Source: an uncultured Oscillospiraceae bacterium
GTDB taxonomy: Bacteria > Bacillota > Clostridia > Oscillospirales > Ruminococcaceae
Assembly: GCA_958403605.1 (NCBI GenBank)
Contig: CATXYA010000077.1
Span: 1 to 7,075 of the forward strand
Direction: 5' to 3'
DNA length: 7,075 bases
Position 1 is the first letter of the stretch; every line of letters begins with the position of its first letter. Below the pieces are notes generated by a model that saw only the letters and a program-made list of their open reading frames with translations, was not told the origin of the DNA and did not search any database. This document shows positions 1-4,472 of this stretch, piece after piece. A program made the position numbers and the translations under genes.

Positions 1-1268
1 TGTTCATAGCGCACCCGGCGGAAAAAGACGTGCTGCCCGGCGGCATCCGGGCACAGCTCCCGCGGGGAAAGCGTGGGAGAGATCTGGCGCAGCAGCGGCC
101 CCAAAGCGGGCTGGGTGGCGGTGCACAGCACACAGGACGCGCCGTAATTGGCCGTCAACTCGGCGATGGCCCGCAGACAGGGCTGTAAGTAGGGCAGGGG
201 GAGGGTCTGCGCCTCGTCGAAAATAATGACGCTGTCCGCCAGATTGTGCAGCTTGCGGCAGGCGGAGGGTTTGTTGGCAAACAGAGATTCAAAAAACTGC
301 ACGGCCGTGGTGACGATGACGGGCATGTCCCAATTTTCTGTGGCCAGCCGCCGGGGGTCGTCGCCCTCGCTGTCGTAATTGGCGCCGCTGTGGTGTTCCA
401 AGACGTTTTCTTCGCCCAATGCTTTGCGGAACGTGTCCGCCGTCTGCTCGATGATGGAGCAGTAGGGAATGACGTAAATGACGCGCCGCATACCGTGTGC
501 CAGCGCGTGGCGCAGCGCGAAAGCCAGGGAGCTGACGGTCTTGCCGCCGCCCGTGGGCACCGTCAGCGTGAACAGGCCCGGCGATTGCGGCCCGGCGTCC
601 ATGCAGGCGCGCAGAATCTCGCAGCGCCGCCGGTTCAGCGCGGTCTTGGCGTCCCACCAGGGGGCAACGTAACGGTCCAGCTTGGCGGCCAGCGCGGAGA
701 TCGGTTCCCCCAAAGCAGGCCGGGGGCCGTTATGAAAGAAGGTTTCCGTGTTTAGAAAATCGGCATCCACCAGGCAGGAGAAAAGCATGCGCGTGAAAAA
801 AGACGCGGTAAACCCGCCGGTGCCGAAGCACTGCGGCGCCCGGAAGGACGCCCGGACGGGATGGATCTCCGCGGCATAAGCGTTGTAAGGCTCGACCGCC
901 TTCTTGATGCGCCCCACCAGCGTGCCGCTGTTCCCGTCGTCCCCGCGCCCGCCGCCGTCCGGCAGGCCGCCGTGGTGGCCCGCCACGCAGTAGGCGGCCA
1001 AAGCGCCCTGCAGCCGCTCGATCTCCTTGGCGCCCGCCGTGGCGTGGTCGACGAGTGGCCCGTGCTCCCAGATGCGCTGCTGAAAGCCGCTGGCATATTT
1101 GCCGATATCGTGCAGCAGGCCGCAGTTGTAGGCCAGCTTCCCCGCGCCAAAGGGTTCGGCAAATCTGCAGGCGTCCTCCGCGGTGCCCTTCAGGTGCTGG
1201 GCCACGGTCTGCACCCGGCCGTCGTCGGCGATGTGAGCGGCAAAGGGCCGCTGCGCTTGTTTTGTCAT
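1..1268 (-). CDS. cas3: CRISPR-associated nuclease-helicase Cas3, N-terminal part (type I-C-like)
   Basis: Cas3 is the effector of type I CRISPR systems: recruited by Cascade, it nicks and unwinds invading DNA with an HD nuclease and an SF2 helicase. About 422 residues are present; the C-terminus lies beyond the left edge (family usually ~700-800 aa). HD domain: H25, LLHDIGK with H53/D54, DHATAG with H75, AGHHGG with H98/H99, and a late Asp near SCLVDAD (D168/D170). Helicase: Walker A VPTGGGKT (residues 237-244, K243), motif II FDEAQ (D351-Q354, DEAQ rather than DEAH), motif III CTATQ (382-386). The run VIPYCSIIEQTADTF after Walker A and the HD-helicase fusion fit type I-C; the subtype is inference. 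The start ATG at 1268 has AGAGG 7 bases upstream. An in-frame ATG at 1274 is less likely because its ribosome site would abut it. All motifs are intact, so the part seen looks functional. In I-C loci cas3 normally comes first, followed by cas5-cas8c-cas7-cas4-cas1-cas2, which would lie to the left. Confidence 0.95.
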   Translation of the reverse strand, partial: MTKQAQRPFAAHIADDGRVQTVAQHLKGTAEDACRFAEPFGAGKLAYNCGLLHDIGKYASGFQQRIWEHGPLVDHATAGAKEIERLQGALAAYCVAGHHGGLPDGGGRGDDGNSGTLVGRIKKAVEPYNAYAAEIHPVRASFRAPQCFGTGGFTASFFTRMLFSCLVDADFLNTETFFHNGPRPALGEPISALAAKLDRYVAPWWDAKTALNRRRCEILRACMDAGPQSPGLFTLTVPTGGGKTVSSLAFALRHALAHGMRRVIYVIPYCSIIEQTADTFRKALGEENVLEHHSGANYDSEGDDPRRLATENWDMPVIVTTAVQFFESLFANKPSACRKLHNLADSVIIFDEAQTLPLPYLQPCLRAIAELTANYGASCVLCTATQPALGPLLRQISPTLSPRELCPDAAGQHVFFRRVRYE

Positions 1269-1296
1269 ACACATTCCTCTTTTCGATGGTACTTTC

Positions 1297-1331
1297 ATTA
1301 TAGTCCTTCCAGCTGACGGTTCCCATCGTCA
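1297..1331 (-). promoter_or_regulatory. Putative cas3 promoter with dyad over the -35 region
   Basis: A perfect TATAAT -10 box reads on the minus strand at 1302-1297, predicting a start near 1290 and a leader of about 22 bases before the cas3 ATG. No good -35 box sits 16-18 bases upstream. The TTGACG further up is 24 bases from the -10, too far for normal use. The weak -35 region is covered by a dyad TGACG-N8-CGTCA (1314-1331). This suggests a regulated promoter, but the regulator is unknown. Confidence 0.5.
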
Positions 1332-1361
1332 ATTAGCCCAAAATTCGACGCGTTTTTTCTC

Positions 1362-1395
1362 TCAAACAAAAAGCGCGGCACCGGATGGGCCGCGC
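1362..1395 (-). terminator. Minus-strand intrinsic terminator upstream of cas3
   Basis: Read on the minus strand, GCGCGGC (1395-1389) pairs with GCCGCGC (1379-1373). Two further C:G pairs lie inside, around a 4-base ATCC loop with one bulged base. The stem is followed at once by TTTTTGTTT. On the plus strand there is no T-tract, so it works only towards cas3. No minus-strand gene ends here, so it probably shields cas3 from antisense transcription arising in the reductase region, or is a relic of a lost gene. Confidence 0.65.
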
Positions 1396-1428
1396 GGAGG
1401 GAAACAAAAATTATTTTTGAGTTTGCTC

Positions 1429-1459
1429 TTGACTTGGAGTGAACTCCAGGCTGTACAAT
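1429..1459 (+). promoter_or_regulatory. MerR-type promoter and operator for the aldo/keto reductase
   Basis: TTGACT (1429-1434) and TACAAT (1454-1459) are separated by 19 bases, longer than the 17 optimal for sigma-A. The spacer region carries the inverted repeat CTTGGAGT-GA-ACTCCAGG (1433-1450), with 7 of 8 half-site positions matching. A lengthened spacer with a dyad between -35 and -10 is the known hallmark of MerR-family activated promoters, which the regulator twists into alignment. From memory, CTTGGAGT-type half-sites resemble those of the NmlR/AdhR electrophile-sensing subgroup. The run upstream (1407-1420) is A/T-rich. No merR gene lies in the window. Confidence 0.75.
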
Positions 1460-1494
1460 GGAGCCATCACAACAACGAGGAGGCATTTTAGGAA

Positions 1495-2469
1495 ATGAAA
1501 TATACAGAGTTGGGGAAAACGGGCATCCAGGTCTCCCGCATCTGCGTGGGCGGGATGTCCTTTGGACAGGCGAGCGAGGATTTCCACTTGTGGACGCTCG
1601 ACCAGGAGCAAACCACCGCGATGATCGCACACGCGCTGGAGCTGGGGGTGAACTTCATCGACACGGCCAACACCTATTCCCACGGCACCAGCGAGGAATA
1701 TATCGGGAAGGCTCTCAAGCAGCTGGGGGTGCCAAGGGAGCAGGTGGTACTCGCTTCCAAGGTCTATTTCAATGAGGGCAAGCTCTCCAAGGAGGCGATC
1801 GCACGGGAGATAGACGGCACGCTGACGCGCCTGGGGACGGACTATCTGGACTTGTACCAGATCCACCGCTTCGATTATGGGACGCCCATTGAGGAGACGA
1901 TGGAGGCGCTTGACCGGCTGGTCAAAGCGGGCAAGGTGCGGGCGATCGGGGCATCGGCCATGTATGGCTACCAGTTCCACAATCTGCAGATCGCGGCAGA
2001 AAAAAATGGGTGGACGCTCTTTTCCACCATGCAGAACCACTACAACCTGTTATACCGGGAGGATGAGCGGGAACTGATCCCCATCTGTGAGCAGTACGGC
2101 GTTGCCCGCATCCCCTACAGCCCGCTGGCCGGCGGGCATTTGAGCCACACCGGATGGACCACGGCCTCGGCCCGGAGCCGGACAGACAAGACCCTGCGGA
2201 AAAAATACGACCAGGCCATGGACAATGATCTGCAGATCGTGGACCGCGTGGCGGAGCTGGCGAAAAAACTGGGAGTGTCCATGGCGCAAGTCGCGCTGGC
2301 CTGGCAGTTTCAGAAAGGCGTCACGGCGCCCATTGTCGGCGCGACCAGTGTCCCGCATTTTGACGATGCGGTCAAGGCCGTCGATTTGACCCTGACGCCG
2401 GAAGAGACCGCTTATTTGGAAGAACCCTATGCAAGGCACAAGGTGGTGGGCGCGCTGCCGGAGGAATGA
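1495..2469 (+). CDS. Aldo/keto reductase, YajO-like
   Basis: A cytosolic NAD(P)H-dependent oxidoreductase of the aldo/keto reductase fold that reduces aldehydes or ketones; the true substrate is not readable from sequence. The 324 residues match full family length. The catalytic tetrad is visible: D56 and Y61 in FIDTANTYSHGTSEE, K89 in ASKVYF and H124 in YQIHRFD. The cofactor phosphate-binding region is near the end at IVGATSVPHFDDAV. Recalled similarity to E. coli YajO is extensive (TPIEETMEALDRLVKAGK, the HYNLLYREDERE block, the PYSPLA strand). The start ATG at 1495 is preceded by AGGAGG at 1478-1483, an 11-base spacing, with GGAA directly before it. It is a single-gene unit bounded by its own promoter and a terminator. 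The MerR-type promoter suggests induction by reactive aldehydes, thiol-reactive compounds or a drug-like ligand, which is inference. YajO has been linked to thiamine-related metabolism in E. coli, but nothing nearby supports that here. Confidence 0.92.
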   Translation: MKYTELGKTGIQVSRICVGGMSFGQASEDFHLWTLDQEQTTAMIAHALELGVNFIDTANTYSHGTSEEYIGKALKQLGVPREQVVLASKVYFNEGKLSKEAIAREIDGTLTRLGTDYLDLYQIHRFDYGTPIEETMEALDRLVKAGKVRAIGASAMYGYQFHNLQIAAEKNGWTLFSTMQNHYNLLYREDERELIPICEQYGVARIPYSPLAGGHLSHTGWTTASARSRTDKTLRKKYDQAMDNDLQIVDRVAELAKKLGVSMAQVALAWQFQKGVTAPIVGATSVPHFDDAVKAVDLTLTPEETAYLEEPYARHKVVGALPEE

Positions 2470-2511
2470 CCGCTCCGGCGCCGCACAGAGCACATCAGAG
2501 GGACAAATGGG

Positions 2512-2560
2512 AAGCGCCGCGGGCCGTTCTTTTGCAGAACGGCCCGCGGCGCTTGTTTGA
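2512..2560. terminator. Bidirectional hairpin between convergent genes
   Basis: A perfect 19-bp stem, 2512-2530 pairing with 2536-2554, with a 5-base TTTGC loop, lies between the stop of the reductase (2469) and the stop of the minus-strand ferredoxin-like gene (2588). The plus-strand tail TGTTTGATTTG is moderately T-rich. The minus-strand continuation is poor in T after the stem's own TT. It most likely terminates both genes, more efficiently on the plus strand. Confidence 0.85.
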
Positions 2561-2587
2561 TTTGATCGTGCGCAAGGGTGGAGAAGG

Positions 2588-3289
2588 TCACCGCTCCAAA
2601 ATGCGGCCGTCGGTGGCGATGGTCACCACCTGCCAGGGCAGGAATTTGCCGCTGTTTTTCAGCGCGGTCACCGCGGCGTGTTCAATGCCGCCGCAGCAGG
2701 GCACCTCCATGCGCACCACGGTCAGGCTTTTGATGTCGTTTTGGCGCAGGATCTCCGTCAGCTTTTCTGTGTAGTCCACGGCGTCCAGCTTGGGGCAGCC
2801 GATGAGCGTGACGCGGCCGCGGAGAAAGTCCTCATGGAAGCGGCCATAGGCGTAAGCGGTGCAGTCGGCGGCAATGAGCAGATGCGCGCCGTCGAAATAA
2901 GGGGCCCGCACGGGGGCCAGTTTGATCTGCACCGGCCACTGCCGCAGCTGGGAGACGCCGGGGCCTGCCATGCCGGCGGAGGAGGAAACGGGGTCTCGGG
3001 CCAGCGCATGGGCGCGGCTGCCGGGGCAGCCCTGGGGCGCCGCAGACGCGTTTTTCTGTTTGGCCGCCTGCACGGAGGCCTCATCGTAAGCGGCGGCCTC
3101 CCGCTCCACAAAGGTGATGGCGCCCGTGGGGCAGGCGGGCAGGCAATCGCCCAAGCCGTCGCAATGATCGTCCCGCAGCAGCTGCGCCTTGCCGTCCACC
3201 ATGCCGATGGCGCCCTCATGGCAGGCGCCTGCACACAGGCCGCAGCCATTGCATTTTTCCTGGTCGATGTGAATGATCCTGCGAATCAT
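2588..3289 (-). CDS. Ferredoxin-like 4Fe-4S protein with cysteine-rich C-terminal domain
   Basis: A 233-residue soluble iron-sulfur protein, probably an electron carrier or redox partner; its specific role is not known to me. The N-terminal ferredoxin fold (about 1-60) has one complete cluster motif, CNGCGLCAGAC (C13, C16, C19, C23). A second motif, CDGLGDCLPACP, has C43, C49 and C53 but Leu46 where the second cysteine normally stands, so that site may carry a [3Fe-4S] or altered cluster. A low-complexity linker (65-115) holds GCPGSR (C88). The C-terminal domain (about 120-233) has further cysteines in AADCTAY (C143), IGCPKLD (C165) and VPCCGG (C198, C199). No signal peptide or membrane segment is seen. 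AAGGAG lies 8 bases before the ATG. The gene is divergent from a Crp/Fnr regulator 99 bases away. In clostridia such pairs can accompany hcp (nitrosative stress), but hcp is absent here, so that role is only a hypothesis. Confidence 0.85.
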   Translation of the reverse strand: MIRRIIHIDQEKCNGCGLCAGACHEGAIGMVDGKAQLLRDDHCDGLGDCLPACPTGAITFVEREAAAYDEASVQAAKQKNASAAPQGCPGSRAHALARDPVSSSAGMAGPGVSQLRQWPVQIKLAPVRAPYFDGAHLLIAADCTAYAYGRFHEDFLRGRVTLIGCPKLDAVDYTEKLTEILRQNDIKSLTVVRMEVPCCGGIEHAAVTALKNSGKFLPWQVVTIATDGRILER

Positions 3290-3318
3290 CTTAAAAACTC
3301 CTTTGGTAAAATGATTTC

Positions 3319-3347
3319 TTGACTTCCAAAGGGCAGTATACTACGAT
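3319..3347 (+). promoter_or_regulatory. Promoter of the Crp/Fnr regulator gene
   Basis: TTGACT (3319-3324) and TACGAT (3342-3347) are spaced by exactly 17 bases, a good sigma-A arrangement. The predicted start is near 3354, leaving a leader of about 35 bases. Its spacer contains the -10 box of the opposite-strand promoter, so the two probably compete for polymerase. Confidence 0.65.
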
Positions 3348-3363
3348 GAAATGAACTTGTATG
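3335..3363 (-). promoter_or_regulatory. Putative promoter of the ferredoxin-like gene
   Basis: On the minus strand TATACT (3340-3335) is a good -10 box with a predicted start near 3328. The -35 position, 17 bases upstream, reads CATACA, only 3 of 6 matches, which is typical of an activator-dependent promoter. A dyad lies near -43, where a class II Crp/Fnr activator would bind. Confidence 0.45.
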
Positions 3364-3378
3364 TTGTTATTCCAACAA
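3364..3378. promoter_or_regulatory. Candidate Crp/Fnr-family operator
   Basis: The inverted repeat TTGTT-ATTCC-AACAA has perfect 5-base arms. Measured from the predicted start of the ferredoxin-like gene, its centre (3371) is near -43, close to the classical -41.5 activation position. Relative to the regulator's own start (~3354) it is about +17, where binding would repress. The exact motif does not equal the E. coli FNR or CRP consensus. Assignment to the adjacent regulator is inference from position. Confidence 0.4.
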
Positions 3379-3388
3379 AGGAGTGGCG

Positions 3389-4060
3389 ATGGAAACGGAA
3401 TTTTTAGCTCAAACGGCGTTGTTTTGCGGCACGGCGGCAGCCGAGCTGCCGGATCTGCTGGCCTGCCTGCAGGCGCGCCGGAAAAAATTTGCAAAAGGCG
3501 CGGTCATTTACCAGGCGGGAGAGCCGGTGACATCCCTGGGGCTGGTGCTCAGCGGGCGGGTGCAGATCGAGAGCGGGGACGTTTGGGGCAATCTGAGTAT
3601 TTTGGACAGCATCGGCCCCGGCAACGTGTTTGCCGAGACTTACGCCTGCCTCCCCGGGGAGCCGCTGCTGGTCAGTGCCGTGGCGGCCCAGCCCTGCGAG
3701 GTCTTGTTTTTGAACGCGCAGAAGGTGCTGACGGTCTGCCCCCAGGGCTGTGCCCATCATGCCCGGCTGGTGCGGAATTTGCTGGCGGTCTCGGCGCGCA
3801 AAAACCTGCACCTTTCGCGGCGTGTTTTCCACACAGCCCCCAAGACCATCCGCGGCCGGCTGCTCTCTTACCTCTCTTTCCAGGCGGCGCACGCGGGGAG
3901 TCGGGAATTCACCATCCCCTTTGACCGCCAGCAGCTGGCCGATTACCTCCATGTGGACCGCAGCGCCCTCTCCCACGAGCTCGGCAAGATGCAGCGGGAC
4001 GGGCTGCTGACGGTGAGAAAAAATCATTTTTGCCTGCACAGCGATCCGGTGGAACCGTAA
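3389..4060 (+). CDS. Crp/Fnr-family transcriptional regulator
   Basis: A 223-residue cytosolic DNA-binding regulator, the normal length for Crp/Fnr proteins. The N-terminal part (about 15-125) is a cNMP-binding-type beta-roll, with KGAVIYQAGEP, LVLSGRVQI and the G-rich IGPGNVFAE segment. A dimerisation helix follows (about 122-160). The C-terminal winged helix has the recognition region DRQQLADYLHVDRSALSHEL (179-198), with R191, S192 and E197 where Crp/Fnr proteins contact DNA. The N-terminal cysteine cluster of oxygen-sensing FNR is missing: only C13 and C26 occur early, plus C117 and C121. A ligand such as haem, NO or a nucleotide cannot be told from sequence. ATG 3389 has AAAGGAG 5 bases upstream; GTG 3383 in the same frame overlaps that site and is unlikely. 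Divergence from the ferredoxin-like gene suggests that gene as the main target, with autoregulation. Confidence 0.92.
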   Translation: METEFLAQTALFCGTAAAELPDLLACLQARRKKFAKGAVIYQAGEPVTSLGLVLSGRVQIESGDVWGNLSILDSIGPGNVFAETYACLPGEPLLVSAVAAQPCEVLFLNAQKVLTVCPQGCAHHARLVRNLLAVSARKNLHLSRRVFHTAPKTIRGRLLSYLSFQAAHAGSREFTIPFDRQQLADYLHVDRSALSHELGKMQRDGLLTVRKNHFCLHSDPVEP

Positions 4061-4074
4061 GAGACCACGGATAC

Positions 4075-4111
4075 AAAACGGCGCCGTACGGAACTGCGGC
4101 GCCGTTTTTTT
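4075..4111 (+). terminator. Intrinsic terminator of the regulator gene
   Basis: AAAACGGCGCCG (4075-4086) pairs perfectly with CGGCGCCGTTTT (4097-4108) around a 10-base loop. The T-tract runs 4105-4111. It begins 14 bases after the stop codon and closes the regulator as a single-gene unit. Confidence 0.92.
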
Positions 4112-4337
4112 GTGGGGGAACACAGCACAAAAATTATCGGACAAATTTGTGAAAAACGCCGGGCCGCCTCTTTGTTCCGCCAGGGGCCTCAAGGATAGGG
4201 GAAAAGGCCGGCGTCCCCAGGGTTTTCGCCGTGAAAGCAGTATAAAATGCAGAGAAAAGGTTTGCGCAAAAAAAGTGGAATGGTGGCTTTCACAAAAATA
4301 AAATCCCAAGAAATAAAATTCACTAGAAATAATTGTG
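4112..4337. other. Intergenic stretch, no gene seen
   Basis: About 226 bases separate the regulator terminator from the next promoter. Short open frames lack ribosome sites and family features. Composition drifts from GC-rich to strongly A-rich towards 4337. Visible structure: the 10-base palindrome ACAAATTTGT at 4141-4150, a GTGAAAGC (4231-4238) / GCTTTCAC (4286-4293) inverted pair 47 bases apart, and a TATAAAAT run at 4241 without a usable -35 box. None can be assigned a function. Confidence 0.6.
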
Positions 4338-4366
4338 TTGACTCTGCGGGTTTTGTGTGATATAAA
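4338..4366 (+). promoter_or_regulatory. Promoter of the carbohydrate ABC transporter operon
   Basis: TTGACT (4338-4343) and TATAAA (4361-4366) are spaced by 17 bases. A TG dinucleotide one base before the -10 (4358-4359) makes it an extended -10 promoter. The start is predicted near 4373, giving a leader of about 100 bases. It is the strongest promoter-like sequence in the window. Confidence 0.8.
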
Positions 4367-4379
4367 TAATTTAAAGTCA

Positions 4380-4399
4380 TTGAGTAAACGATTTCTCAA
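4380..4399. promoter_or_regulatory. LacI/CcpA-type operator downstream of the transporter promoter
   Basis: TTGAGTAAACGATTTCTCAA is a 20-bp palindrome centred on CpG with 8 of 10 half-site matches, the architecture used by LacI-family repressors. Its core (4383-4396) fits the catabolite-response (cre) pattern TGWAARCGNTWNCW at 13 of 14 positions, failing only at the first base. Lying at about +8 to +27, it would block transcription when occupied. Whether CcpA or a local sugar-responsive LacI regulator binds cannot be decided here. Confidence 0.6.
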
Positions 4400-4405
4400 A
4401 TTCGC

Positions 4406-4437
4406 GGGAGGCGAGATGCTTTGACAAGCCTCCTCCC
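4406..4437 (+). other. Hairpin in the transporter mRNA leader
   Basis: GGGAGG (4406-4411) can pair with CCTCCC (4432-4437), and inside it GCTT-TGAC-AAGC (4418-4429) forms a tight inner stem. It is followed by ATATTTTGG, only weakly T-rich. It lies in the predicted 5' leader, 35 bases before the start codon. It could stabilise the mRNA or act as a weak attenuator. I recognise no riboswitch class. Confidence 0.4.
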
Positions 4438-4472
4438 ATATTTTGGATCAAAACAGAAGGGGTGTACAAACA

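Noticed and set aside
246..755. Plus-strand open frame of 169 residues
   Set aside because: It is antisense to the helicase motifs of cas3 and has no recognisable domain.
1307..1345. TTGACG on the minus strand as the -35 box of cas3
   Set aside because: Its distance to TATAAT is 24 bases, beyond even MerR-type spacing; it is better read as one arm of the dyad.
1269..1494. CRISPR array or leader next to cas3
   Set aside because: No direct repeats of 28-37 bases are present here or elsewhere in the window; in I-C loci the array is usually at the other end of the operon.
1411..2040. Minus-strand open frame of 209 residues opposite the reductase
   Set aside because: The plus-strand frame has an intact catalytic tetrad, while this one has no recognisable features and begins inside the other gene.
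4141..4150. ACAAATTTGT palindrome
   Set aside because: A 10-base palindrome in AT-rich intergenic DNA is easily produced by chance, and it lies far from any promoter.
3404..4399. 331-residue minus-strand open frame across the Crp/Fnr gene
   Set aside because: It runs antisense through the regulator and its terminator, and its composition is not protein-like.
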